Part shown: piece after piece, positions 6,382-13,917 of the stretch
Layout of the letters: every line of letters starts with the position of its first letter
Numbering within the stretch: position 1 is the first letter of the stretch
IMG/VR virus record: IMGVR_UViG_3300038701_002856
Coordinates: 1 to 22,059 of that record
Reading direction: 5' to 3' (one strand)
From: a virus
Length of the DNA: 22,059 bases
Program-made: the position numbers and the translations under genes
Notes under the pieces: model-generated
What the model was told of the DNA's origin: nothing
The model's database searches: none
Seen by the model: the letters and a program-made list of their open reading frames with translations, nothing else

Positions 6382-6405
6382 TAAGTAAGAAAAGCAGAAG
6401 GTATA

Positions 6406-6669
6406 TTATTTCTTTCTCTTAAATAGTATATAATGTTCTATAGTTTTTTTAGATCCATTTTTCAAAACTATAGTTTGTCTTCTTCTGTAATATCTTCCTT
6501 GATCAGTAACAGTCATGTGGCAAGCTTTGGTGTTCTTACAGAATCTTTCTTTTTGAATGTGATCTCTTCTTTGCCTTCTATTAGGAAAAGAATTAATAAA
6601 AGGATTGTTAACAGTAATAGGATTAACTACTTTACCGTTTTCTACTTTTTTAATATAAGGTGTATTCAT
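6406..6669 (-). CDS. basic phage protein of unknown function
   Basis: 87 residues, very basic, containing NPITVNNPFINSFPNRRQRR (about 16-35) and RYYRRRQ (59-65), and ending in FKRKK. A similar 'NPF...NRRxRRxH' start is recalled from other Bacteroidota phage proteins with no known role. It is the first gene behind promoter P2; its ATG follows the shared leader ATCAAACAACAAATATT. The structured RNA and tRNA-like gene follow it. RNA or DNA binding is likely from charge alone. Confidence 0.7.
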   Translation of the reverse strand: MNTPYIKKVENGKVVNPITVNNPFINSFPNRRQRRDHIQKERFCKNTKACHMTVTDQGRYYRRRQTIVLKNGSKKTIEHYILFKRKK

Positions 6670-6679
6670 AATATTTGTT

Positions 6680-6733
6680 GTTTGATTACATTATAAATGT
6701 ATAACATTATTTTTAAAATAAAAAGAAAACTTT
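6680..6733 (-). promoter_or_regulatory. phage promoter P2
   Basis: Minus strand: AAAGTTTTCTTTTTATTTTAA, 11 bases, TACATTTA (6701-6694), then TGTAATCAAAC with the same spacings as P1, P4 and P5. The -7 box here is closest to the Bacteroidota consensus TAnnTTTG. The upstream block reaches into the end of the preceding broken gene. Confidence 0.75.
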
Positions 6734-6742
6734 CTATTTTTT

Positions 6743-6913
6743 TTAGTTTTTTACTGAAATATAGACTTTAAGATCTTTATATTTAGCCCAGTTTTCTTTC
6801 TGAAGCTCGTCAATAAGATTATAAGCTTCTTCTCTATTGTCAAAAGTATCATTCACTTATAGTACTTTCCTTTTAGGAAAGAACTCTTTTCTTACTTTAT
6901 ATAAGTGTGTCAT
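6743..6913 (-). pseudogene. small gene interrupted by an in-frame TAA
   Basis: From ATG 6913, overlapping the end of the HExxH gene by 17 bases, the frame reads MTHLYKVRKEFFPKRKVL, then TAA (6859-6857), then VNDTFDNREEAYNLIDELQ and on to a TAA at 6745-6743. Both parts look like one 56-residue protein: KRKVLxVNDTFDN reads naturally across the stop, and the second part has a strong amphipathic helix. Translation of the second half alone could begin at GTG 6856. It is either a nonsense mutation or a site of stop-codon readthrough. No family recognised. Confidence 0.55.
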
Positions 6914-7241
6914 AAACTTTTTTAGTTAAAAAGCCTAATAAATACGCATAAGCTTCTTCTGTATCATAGTTTAAATTTATATCTGATGAATCCATGATTC
7001 TAGCACACATGTGTAAGCATTCATGACTAACAGTGTTTATGTCACTGTTTTTTCTTAAAAGCATAAACATACCTGATTTTTTAGTATACATACACGCTCC
7101 TAATGGCTCTTCGTTGTCTAACCATTTACACTCTTTCTTACTAACGCCTTTTTTTCTTAAATGTTTAATCCAATAATTGTTATCACCAATAATTAAAGTG
7201 AATTTTTTATTATATAATTCTATATTTATTTCTTTTACCAT
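6897..7241 (-). CDS. HExxH protein, putative zinc metallopeptidase
   Basis: 114 residues. SHECLHMCAR holds HExxH with His73, Glu74 and His77; the later NYDTEEAYAYLLGFL (91-105) offers Glu95 or Glu96 as third zinc ligand. The layout (HExxH followed by ...EExxAYLLGxL) recurs in small phage proteins related to zincin peptidases of the ImmA/SprT type. It lacks a signal peptide, so it would act in the cytoplasm. Its start overlaps the stop of the 31-residue gene by seven bases (ATGGTAA). Activity is not proven; the substrate is unknown. Confidence 0.6.
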   Translation of the reverse strand: MVKEINIELYNKKFTLIIGDNNYWIKHLRKKGVSKKECKWLDNEEPLGACMYTKKSGMFMLLRKNSDINTVSHECLHMCARIMDSSDINLNYDTEEAYAYLLGFLTKKVYDTLI

Positions 7242-7330
7242 ATAGCTAATTGTTTCGGTTTTTCTTCATTGCAACCTTTAGGATCAATACATTCATCCAA
7301 TAAATAACACGTGTAACAATCTTTATTCAT
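7235..7330 (-). CDS. 31-residue four-Cys peptide
   Basis: MNKDCYTCYLLDECIDPKGC is the first 20 of 31 residues, giving C-x2-C-x6-C-x5-C. Four Cys in 16 residues suggest a small zinc knuckle. The context supports a real gene: its ATG comes one base after the stop of the PLP enzyme gene (TAACATG), and its stop TAA lies inside the first codons of the next gene (ATGGTAA). Function unknown; possibly an inhibitor or adaptor peptide. Confidence 0.6.
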   Translation of the reverse strand: MNKDCYTCYLLDECIDPKGCNEEKPKQLAIW

Positions 7331-7331
7331 G

Positions 7332-8228
7332 TTATGAATTATTTAAAACTTCAAAATCTCTTAAATCACCCCAATCTCTATAACTATCAATAGAGTTAGC
7401 TTGTAACTTAGGTTTATCCGCATCTCCTGCTACGCTAAAGAACCAATCTCCTTTATTACCAAATTTTAACATGTAATCAAAACCTTTAGAATCGTAAGAA
7501 GATTCACAGTCAAATTCTTTAGGTATATAATCACTTTTAGAGTTAAATGGCTTATGATAAGAAAAGAACTCAGCTTTACCTAATTCTCCTTGTTGTACAT
7601 TCCTAGCAACTGCTACAGCTTTAAATTCAGTATCAGGCAATGCTATTTGCAAAGCTCTAGTTAATACACCTGTAGATATAACTGTCCACATAACTTTTGG
7701 CTTTTCTTTATCTTTAAAAAAATCATGAACACATCTAACAGCATTAGCTGTTACTAATTCATGATCCAAACCTAAAGGGACAAAAAAAGCTCCGGTTTTT
7801 TCAGCATACTTTTTTGCTATTCTATTAGCATTTGGCATAGCTGCTATTCTAACAAATAAAGGTTTAGCACCATATTCTATACATAGTCTTTGATGTTCAC
7901 TAGCTTCTTTACTAGAAGGCATAACTAATGTTAATTTTTTACCATACTTTTTACAAAGATACGATAAACTAATACCAGCAAAACCTCTTCTAGGTTGCAC
8001 GTAGACTATTTCTTCTTCTTTAACAGATTTTATCAACATCTCACCAAACCTAGCTTTAGCACCTACTGGATTTGATACTGATTCATCTATAACATTGAAT
8101 CCATTAACGTCTTTAACTACAAAGTCTTTAAATGAACTTTTAAAATCTTTAGTTAATTCAAGGTAATAATTAAGATCTTTTAATCTCAAATCCTTGTTAT
8201 CTTCTCCTATTTGTTTATTTAGAAACAT
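7332..8228 (-). CDS. TrpB-like (fold type II) PLP-dependent enzyme
   Basis: 298 residues. Fold type II PLP enzymes rework amino acids through an aldimine. Here Lys58 in NPVGAKARFGEM is the likely PLP lysine. RGFAGISLSYLCKKYGKK (81-98) takes the place of the GNHGxAxAxxAxxxG helix. EYGAKPLFV follows as the usual GAxV strand. STG at 185-187 matches the phosphate-binding SGG-type loop. It is not a plain cysteine synthase or threonine synthase. Its ORF overlaps the thymine-pyrophosphorylase-like gene by 14 bases, so it probably acts on the amino-acid or amine group that enzyme attaches to DNA thymine, or makes its substrate. That role is inferred. Confidence 0.65.
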   Translation of the reverse strand: MFLNKQIGEDNKDLRLKDLNYYLELTKDFKSSFKDFVVKDVNGFNVIDESVSNPVGAKARFGEMLIKSVKEEEIVYVQPRRGFAGISLSYLCKKYGKKLTLVMPSSKEASEHQRLCIEYGAKPLFVRIAAMPNANRIAKKYAEKTGAFFVPLGLDHELVTANAVRCVHDFFKDKEKPKVMWTVISTGVLTRALQIALPDTEFKAVAVARNVQQGELGKAEFFSYHKPFNSKSDYIPKEFDCESSYDSKGFDYMLKFGNKGDWFFSVAGDADKPKLQANSIDSYRDWGDLRDFEVLNNS

Positions 8229-9126
8229 TATTGTAATATTTAACTCCTTTATTCATTTTAATATGATCTTCTGATTGAAAGTTATCTAGATACCTTATAA
8301 AGTCACAAGCTACATCTTCCATATCATAAGGTTTACTATTATTACCAGTTAAATCACATAAATATCTTATTGCTTCATCAGACTTCATGTCAGGTAATAT
8401 CAACTTTAAACACTTTTTAGCATTGGTACCCAAGTACACGTCAGAATCTTGATCTACATAATTAGGATAATATTCAGCCATATCCATAGCAAAAGCAGTT
8501 AATACGAAATTCTGTCTTTTATAACCATTTTCAATTAACCAATTATTTCCTTCATCAACTACCATTTTGATTGGGATTAAACCATATTTATAATCTATAA
8601 TAAATTCCCATAAGTGAGTTACTAAATCTATAGCTCTGAATTGAATAAAATTCCTTAATCCTCCTTTTATCATTGGAAGTAAATAACCTTTAACATCACA
8701 AAATTTATTTTCAGGTATATTTTCTATCCATTCTTGATAATTGTATCTTTCTTTAATAAACTCTTCTATTACCCAGAAATTACCAAAACCATGGCTACCA
8801 TAAGGAGTGTCATTAGTCTTAGGGATGTAATTAATACCTGATCCACATAATCTAAATAGATAGCATAGAGCTACAAAATTAAAATGAGATATATTTTCAT
8901 GAACATTTTTAAAATAAACCCCATTACCTTTAGGATCTTTATCTACACAATGTATAGCCTCTAATAACGAACTAAAAGCAGCGTATCTTCTATTAACAAC
9001 ATCATATATTGGGACATTCCAAATTAAATCATCATTAATATCTTCTTTTGTCCATATACCATTTTGATACTTTCTTTCTTGCATCATCTCGGCCTTATTA
9101 TAATACTGTACAAATTGGTCTATCAT
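8215..9126 (-). CDS. aGPT pyrophosphorylase-like base-modification enzyme
   Basis: 303 residues. The family (alpha-glutamyl/putrescinyl thymine pyrophosphorylases, helical DNA-glycosylase-like fold) replaces the diphosphate of 5-(diphosphooxymethyl)uracil in DNA with an amino acid or amine. Supporting motifs, in family order: ERKYQNGIWTKEDI then NVPIYDVVNRR (17-47), like RxxxxxGxPWTxDPIL..NVYRxxDR; QFRAIDLVTHL (162-172), like the FxAYxxxxDL helix; GTNAKKCL (233-240), in place of GPGxxRGL; and DMEDVACDFIRYLD (268-281), like the DIEHxLCExDKY end. Several usual residues are changed, so this is a divergent member or relative. Flanked by the SGNH-like and PLP genes. Confidence 0.55.
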   Translation of the reverse strand: MIDQFVQYYNKAEMMQERKYQNGIWTKEDINDDLIWNVPIYDVVNRRYAAFSSLLEAIHCVDKDPKGNGVYFKNVHENISHFNFVALCYLFRLCGSGINYIPKTNDTPYGSHGFGNFWVIEEFIKERYNYQEWIENIPENKFCDVKGYLLPMIKGGLRNFIQFRAIDLVTHLWEFIIDYKYGLIPIKMVVDEGNNWLIENGYKRQNFVLTAFAMDMAEYYPNYVDQDSDVYLGTNAKKCLKLILPDMKSDEAIRYLCDLTGNNSKPYDMEDVACDFIRYLDNFQSEDHIKMNKGVKYYNNVSK

Positions 9127-9127
9127 A

Positions 9128-10084
9128 TTAAAATAGTTTTTGTTGTTTTGTTTGTAAAATATCTTCTATAAACATATAAGAAGTAGGTCTTAAATGAACT
9201 GATCTACGTGATTCCATTTCGTTAAATGATAATTCATCTTTATTGACAAGATCCCATTCTAAATAGTTAAAACCATTTCTATTACAAATCTCTTTTAACC
9301 TATTATTAAAAAATTTAACATAAGAAGATCTTTCTTCTTTAGAACCAAAAAACTTTTCTCCTTTATATAATCCTGATTTAGGAAGTTCTCTTGATTCATC
9401 TTCTATAGGTAATAATGAAACTAGACTAATGTTTTTTAAGTTTAATTCTATAAGTTGCTTTTCTAATTCTAATATTAATTGACTAATAGTATTCATACTA
9501 TCAAATCTATGAACATGGAATCTTATATCAATATTACCAGCATAAAAAATTAAATCTCTAGTAGATTCTTTAATATATGATTTCAAACCTTTTTTTAAGA
9601 ATCCATGTAAAGTTTTTCCATTATTTACATCTATAGAATACCCAGGCTTAAATACTGATACACTATGACTATCTCCTAATATTAGTTTATCATTATATTC
9701 GTTTGTTTTAAAAACTCTTGGTATTCTAAATTTAATATCAACAAAATCTTTAAGTTCTTTTCTTTTAATACACATATCATTGTAGTCTATTTTTTTATTT
9801 ATAGAATACAAGTACCCTTTAAAAGAGCTTAATTTCATTAATCTAGTTTTTACTTTATCATCTACACCTCCAAAGAAATTATATTTACCTTTTTCGTAGT
9901 TTATCCCTTCAGAAATAAACAACGTATGATATTTATCCCAATCGTCTTTCTCAGTCAAAACATCAACATTTAAACCATAAGAAATTGTTAACATTGATTT
10001 TAAACACAAAGTCCAACCTCCATTATGAGATGATAAACTAGTTACAGGATTTGATATAATACCTATTATTCCTATTTTTTTCAT
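9128..10084 (-). CDS. SGNH-hydrolase-like protein of the modification cassette
   Basis: 318 residues. LILGDSHSVSVFKPG puts a GDSx block at 137-140 (Ser139 as nucleophile); AGNIDIRFH (182-190) fits the GxN block; SVHLRP with His297 fits the catalytic His. The usual Asp three residues before the His is Arg here, so the triad may be incomplete. The first 135 residues form a separate domain with a Rossmann-like start (KKIGIIGIISN) and a GGW at 22-24, resembling the N-terminus of GT-B glycosyltransferases. It could add or remove an acyl group on the modified base, or bind it. The start follows the tRNA-like gene; the stop is one base before the next ATG. Confidence 0.5.
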   Translation of the reverse strand: MKKIGIIGIISNPVTSLSSHNGGWTLCLKSMLTISYGLNVDVLTEKDDWDKYHTLFISEGINYEKGKYNFFGGVDDKVKTRLMKLSSFKGYLYSINKKIDYNDMCIKRKELKDFVDIKFRIPRVFKTNEYNDKLILGDSHSVSVFKPGYSIDVNNGKTLHGFLKKGLKSYIKESTRDLIFYAGNIDIRFHVHRFDSMNTISQLILELEKQLIELNLKNISLVSLLPIEDESRELPKSGLYKGEKFFGSKEERSSYVKFFNNRLKEICNRNGFNYLEWDLVNKDELSFNEMESRRSVHLRPTSYMFIEDILQTKQQKLF

Positions 10085-10100
10085 GTTAATTTAATTTTGA

Positions 10101-10171
10101 TCGCCAGGTGAGACTCGAACTCACGACCTTTCGCATAAAGCACTCAGTTCTACCTACTGAACTACTGGCGA
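10101..10171 (-). tRNA. tRNA-like gene with non-canonical anticodon arm
   Basis: Minus strand. Acceptor TCGCCAG/CTGGCGA, 7 perfect pairs; D arm GTTC-AGTAGGTA-GAAC; T arm GTGAG-TTCGAGT-CTCAC, all perfect. Between D and T arms are 22 bases, about the normal number, but no 5-pair stem with a 7-base loop can be drawn; the best hairpin is CTTT-ATGCG-AAAG. Counting by position would place UUA at 34-36, an ochre-reading anticodon, but the flanking stem would not pair, so I do not assign an amino acid. It lies 16 bases before the SGNH-like gene and could be a decayed tRNA or a tRNA-like processing signal. Confidence 0.6.
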
Positions 10172-10197
10172 TTCCCTCTAACAGTCTCCGTCGACCT

Positions 10198-10998
10198 TTA
10201 TTTTAATCCTTTTACAACTGCAGTACCAGCGCCAAAGACATTGTTATTACCATAAGGACTTTTTCCTTTTTTAGCCCATATCTCTTGAATCTCTAACCTT
10301 TTTAATTCAAGCATTTTAGGCTGTGACATAATATCCTTTGTTTTAGCATCGTATTGAGCTGCTTCATAATTACCTTTAGATTCGGCAACTTTAGCTTTTG
10401 CAAGAGCTATTTTTTCAGCTTCTTTTTTCTTAGCTAATTCGTTCTTACCTAATTGTACAGCTGTTTGCTCAGCTAATTTAGCCACACTTTTAGGTATATC
10501 AACATCTGTCATTTGAACCCTCGCAAATAGCACGTAAAACTCAGGGAGTTCTTTGCTTAAAATTTCAGTTATTTTAGATTCTGCTTCTTGACGTTTTGTA
10601 ATATTTAACTCTACAGCTGAATACTGAGGAACTACTTCTTTTCCTGCTGATTTAACAGTCTTAATTATCTTAGTCTCAACATCTGTTATCTTAGTGTGAA
10701 GTAGATTTAACCTATCCGGATCAAGTTTATAATCCAAAGATAATTCTACAGTTGTTACCATGTTATTCTTATCGTTAAAATCATACTTTTGTACTATAGT
10801 TTTCTCTCGAACATCATAATCTTCAGTTTCATCAAAAATCCAATGAAAACCATAATGTATACCTTCTGAGTATATTTTTTCCATATTGGTTTTTCCTCCC
10901 CATGATACTTCTACAGCTTTATGTCCTGGAGGTACAGATGTACAAGATGATAAAATGTGAATAATTGATAGTAATAATATTATTTTTTTCATTTTCAT
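10198..10998 (-). CDS. SPFH/band 7 (prohibitin-like) lipoprotein
   Basis: 266 residues. The N-terminus MKMKKIILLLSIIHILSSC is a lipoprotein signal with Cys19 in LSSC. The next ~130 residues (VPPGHKAVEVSWGG, TTVELSLDYKLDP) match SPFH/band 7 proteins, which form ring-like oligomers at membranes. From about 165 to 235 a long Ala/Glu/Lys helix follows, as in prohibitins and HflK/C. The lipid anchor in place of the usual membrane helix suggests the periplasmic face of a membrane. Phages of Bacteroidota often carry such genes; the role is unknown, perhaps membrane protection or HflKC-like modulation of a protease. Between the 39-residue peptide and the tRNA-like gene. Confidence 0.8.
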   Translation of the reverse strand: MKMKKIILLLSIIHILSSCTSVPPGHKAVEVSWGGKTNMEKIYSEGIHYGFHWIFDETEDYDVREKTIVQKYDFNDKNNMVTTVELSLDYKLDPDRLNLLHTKITDVETKIIKTVKSAGKEVVPQYSAVELNITKRQEAESKITEILSKELPEFYVLFARVQMTDVDIPKSVAKLAEQTAVQLGKNELAKKKEAEKIALAKAKVAESKGNYEAAQYDAKTKDIMSQPKMLELKRLEIQEIWAKKGKSPYGNNNVFGAGTAVVKGLK

Positions 10999-11003
10999 TT
11001 TTT

Positions 11004-11123
11004 TTAATTTTTATTTGATTTGTTTTCGGTATTGTTTTTATCTCTGTTCCTAAGCCACTCCCAGCTCATCCAGAATCCCCAAACAACAATAGAGGATGCG
11101 ATTATTATTAAAGCGCTTTTCAT
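11004..11123 (-). CDS. 39-residue single-pass membrane peptide
   Basis: MKSALIIIASSIVVWGFWMS begins a single membrane segment (about 4-22), followed by a polar tail WLRNRDKNNTENKSNKN. The ATG abuts the stop codon of the preceding coiled-coil gene (TAAATG), and the next gene starts 6 bases after its stop with an A-rich leader, so it sits as a normal operon gene. It may work with the SPFH lipoprotein next to it. Function unknown. Confidence 0.7.
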   Translation of the reverse strand: MKSALIIIASSIVVWGFWMSWEWLRNRDKNNTENKSNKN

Positions 11124-12254
11124 TTACTTATTTATGTGATCCAAGATTTTGTCTATTAAAATTGAAACGTCGATGTACATTTTTTTATTGGTATCAGAAT
11201 CAAACGTATATTTACTTTTTAAAGCTTCTAAATCTTGCTTCAAATCGATAACTTTTTCAGCATCGCCTTTTTCGAGTTCTGCTTGAATACGTGCTTCTTC
11301 TTCACGTTTAGCCTTATCTTCTGCTTCTTGCTTTTCTCTCAATTCACGTTCAGCTTTCTCTTTTTCTTTGCGCTCAGCTTCAAGCTTTGCTTCCATTTCC
11401 TCACGTTCCTTTTTCGCTTGTTCCTCACGCTCAATTCTTTCTTTTTCAATGCGCTCGTTTTCGATAGCTTCTAATCTGTCACGTTCTTCTTTTTCCTTCT
11501 TTAAACGCTCGTTTTCGGCCTTTATAGCAGCTTGCTCCTTTTCGTGATTATCTTTCAAACCAAAAAGAGTCAATAAAATCTTGTTATAATCATCTTCGGT
11601 GATTTCACCAAAATCTAATCCAAGATAATTATCAGGCATAAATTGCCTTAAACCTTCACTATTTATTTTAGCTAATCTACTAACTCTTAAGTTTGATTTC
11701 TTAAGTTCCAATTCTTCTTGCTCTTTTCTAAGCCGTTCTTGCTCAATTCGCTCTTGATGCTCTTTTTTCTTAGTAGCTAAATATGATTGATAAACATCTT
11801 CTGGCATGGATTTTAAATCCATATTGCAAGCTTCCTCGAAGTATACAGTTAATTCTTCAACACGGGCTTTTTGTAGGGCCTCTAGCCGTTCTTGTTCTTT
11901 CCTTTCAGCGTATTGCTCCATTTCCAAAAGATCGGCCTCCATACGTTCATTTACGGCGATTTCTTTGCGCTTGATAGCGTCGACAAATTGACCACCTTTC
12001 AAAAAGAAATCTTTAGCCGTTTTGTGCCAGACATTTATTCCCTTAGTTCTGTTCTTTTGAACCAATAGGCGAAGCTCACGAGCTACTTTTGGAGTCTCTT
12101 CATCTTCCAAATCAAGTTTTATAACTTCTGAAAACCTTTTTTCAAGCTCAGATCGTTCTTCAACTATTTGAGGTAGATTACCCGTTAACTCTTTAGCTTG
12201 TTTTTTTTCAATCCCATATTCTTTAGGATCAATTACCTGTAGATTGTTTTCCAT
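11124..12254 (-). CDS. coiled-coil protein, DUF1351-like N-terminus
   Basis: 376 residues. The N-terminal 110 residues (ARELRLLVQKNRTKGINVWH around 59-78, then KDFFLKGGQFVDAIKR) look like a phage domain often annotated DUF1351. Then come two long Glu/Lys/Arg helices (about 115-190 and 245-345) with TolA-like repeats of ERxEREEQAKKEREE, and a short globular end. Base composition is richer in G and C than its neighbours because of Glu/Arg codons. Phage proteins of this type usually lie near recombination and replication genes; the biochemical role is unknown. It has its own promoter, P3, and is the first gene of that unit. Confidence 0.75.
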   Translation of the reverse strand: MENNLQVIDPKEYGIEKKQAKELTGNLPQIVEERSELEKRFSEVIKLDLEDEETPKVARELRLLVQKNRTKGINVWHKTAKDFFLKGGQFVDAIKRKEIAVNERMEADLLEMEQYAERKEQERLEALQKARVEELTVYFEEACNMDLKSMPEDVYQSYLATKKKEHQERIEQERLRKEQEELELKKSNLRVSRLAKINSEGLRQFMPDNYLGLDFGEITEDDYNKILLTLFGLKDNHEKEQAAIKAENERLKKEKEERDRLEAIENERIEKERIEREEQAKKEREEMEAKLEAERKEKEKAERELREKQEAEDKAKREEEARIQAELEKGDAEKVIDLKQDLEALKSKYTFDSDTNKKMYIDVSILIDKILDHINK

Positions 12255-12261
12255 TTTGTTC

Positions 12262-12317
12262 TAGTTTAATTACACTACAATATTAACACTTAATTTTTTA
12301 AAATTAAAAGTTTTCTT
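12262..12317 (-). promoter_or_regulatory. phage promoter P3
   Basis: Minus strand: GAAAACTTTTAATTTTAA, 12 bases, TAATATTG (12285-12278), then TGTAATTAAAC. This is the most diverged of the five copies, but the distance from the -7-like box to TGTAAT is the same 11 bases as in the others. Confidence 0.65.
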
Positions 12318-12334
12318 TGCTTTTTTTTGATGAA

Positions 12335-13288
12335 TTACTGAATTTTTATCCATTCAACAAAAGCCATAGACTTCCATTTTATCTTTATTCTTGGTTTAAG
12401 GTTGATCCTTCCTTTAGAAAAGTCTCTAGCATAATTAATATCCATTTTAGCCCTTCTATCTGAAGACTCCTCAATTATATTTGTAGCTTGTTTTTCTAAT
12501 TCTATTTCGAATTCCTCTGTAAAAGATATTTTGTTTTCTTTTTTTAAGAAATCATAAAGAATACTCATTAAGTGATCATCTGGTTCTATTTTTACATCTC
12601 CATTAGCTTTATATGTTATACATTTTGATTCCTTGTAATTAGATATTAACTCATCTATAATTGGATAACTTTCTTTTTTCATTAAATCATCCTTGTTTTC
12701 ATATGGTTGTTCGAAGATATTTATCTGACTATTTTCAGGTATATTTCTTCTACTTTCTTTATTAGGATATTCAAATATATTACACATTTGCCTAACTCTA
12801 TCAGCTACTACATCTCCATATAATTCCTTGAACTCATCTGGTGTTAAATTAGTACTTATAAAGGTTAGTTTTTTAGATTTTAAAAACAAATCATATCTAG
12901 CCATTAATAGATCGTTAATAACCCATTTTTTTTGACCATAATGTCCTGATTTATCTTCTTGCCCAACATCATCTATAATTCTATGATGTTTATATTTGTA
13001 TCCTTTTATTCCTATCTCTCCCTCTGAAGAATAAATAGAACTAATATCATTAGCTGAAGCATAATGTATAGATGGTAAAGAATGTATTAACATGTATTTT
13101 TGAATAGATTGTAATAAAGTAGTCTTCCCTACACCGACAGGTCCATATATGAAAAAACCTTTATTAATATCAAAAGCTCCATCTTGTCTATTCAACCATT
13201 TATGAACAGCTCTAAATAAATCCATTTCACTATCCTTGTAGTCTATAGATTTATTTGTCAACTTTTTTATGACCTCTAAAATATTCAT
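12335..13288 (-). CDS. DnaC-like replicative helicase loader (AAA+)
   Basis: 317 residues. AAA+ ATPase of the DnaC/DnaI/IstB group that loads the replicative helicase at the origin. Walker A GPVGVGKT (49-56), Walker B RIIDDVG (103-109), sensor 1 STN (145-147) and an arginine-finger-like DRVRQM (163-168) are all present and in order. The C-terminal 130 residues are unlike host DnaC and may bind the phage's own partner. It overlaps the thymidylate-synthase-like gene by ATGA. The partner helicase is not in the window. Confidence 0.88.
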   Translation of the reverse strand: MNILEVIKKLTNKSIDYKDSEMDLFRAVHKWLNRQDGAFDINKGFFIYGPVGVGKTTLLQSIQKYMLIHSLPSIHYASANDISSIYSSEGEIGIKGYKYKHHRIIDDVGQEDKSGHYGQKKWVINDLLMARYDLFLKSKKLTFISTNLTPDEFKELYGDVVADRVRQMCNIFEYPNKESRRNIPENSQINIFEQPYENKDDLMKKESYPIIDELISNYKESKCITYKANGDVKIEPDDHLMSILYDFLKKENKISFTEEFEIELEKQATNIIEESSDRRAKMDINYARDFSKGRINLKPRIKIKWKSMAFVEWIKIQ

Positions 13289-13917
13289 ATCTTATTCAAG
13301 TAATCGTTATATAAATGCATATTGCTAGCAAAATGATAATACCAACCTACTGTTAAATTTAGTTCTTCAGCTACCATTTTTTGTAACTCAGAAAAACAAT
13401 ACTGATCATTGCAGAATCCAAACCATAAATCGTTTGACCTCATATTTACAGTCATGCATAATTCATCGTTTATGATTTGGAAATGAATAGAATTAGTACA
13501 AGGAGTGTCGTATCCATAGGTAGTTATCTCTTTACCATCGTAAATACTTAACACAGCTTGCCTTGTGTTTTTATCTATTTTTAATATATCAATTATATTT
13601 CTTAATTGATTATTTCTATTCCATTGCCAACCATAATTAGATCTAACATGTCCTTTATCATCCATGTGGTTTTTCCAAATAGGAGCATGTTTTGAAATTT
13701 CAACAGCAGAAGGATCTCCTGATAAATACCAATCCCATTCTCTTTCAGCATATTTTTTACTCCATTTCCTATAATCAATATTTATACTGTTTTCTAAAGG
13801 TTCTTCCAAATAAAACCCTATATTGAATAAAGTTTTAGTATCCCTAAATTCACTCCCTTCTAAGCTTATTAATTCATATAACTTATCAAAAGCTTCAGAT
13901 GCATTTTTAAATTTCAT
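13285..13917 (-). CDS. thymidylate synthase / dUMP hydroxymethylase family
   Basis: 210 residues, shorter than host ThyA (about 264). The nucleophile is Cys140 in DTPCTNSIHFQ, where ThyA has PPCH; NMRSNDLWFGFCND (158-171) holds the phosphate-binding Arg160 and the base-reading Asn/Asp; NMHLY (199-203) matches DAHIY. The TPCT and FGFCNDQY changes are those seen in phage enzymes annotated as thymidylate synthase or deoxypyrimidine hydroxymethylase. With a dCMP deaminase just upstream, the substrate is probably dUMP and the product dTMP or 5-hydroxymethyl-dUMP; sequence alone does not decide which. It overlaps both neighbours, so all three are co-translated. Confidence 0.8.
   Translation of the reverse strand: MKFKNASEAFDKLYELISLEGSEFRDTKTLFNIGFYLEEPLENSINIDYRKWSKKYAEREWDWYLSGDPSAVEISKHAPIWKNHMDDKGHVRSNYGWQWNRNNQLRNIIDILKIDKNTRQAVLSIYDGKEITTYGYDTPCTNSIHFQIINDELCMTVNMRSNDLWFGFCNDQYCFSELQKMVAEELNLTVGWYYHFASNMHLYNDYLNKI

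Noticed and set aside
6433-6696. Plus-strand frame across the gene behind P2
   Set aside because: Covers promoter P2 and the basic protein gene on the opposite strand; no own promoter or leader.
10125-10146. Assigning an anticodon (UUA) and suppressor role to the tRNA-like gene as a firm call
   Set aside because: The position is right by counting, but the flanking bases cannot pair into an anticodon stem.
11235-11991. Several plus-strand frames antisense to the coiled-coil gene
   Set aside because: Phe/Leu-rich shadows created by the Glu/Lys-rich repeats on the other strand; no start leader.
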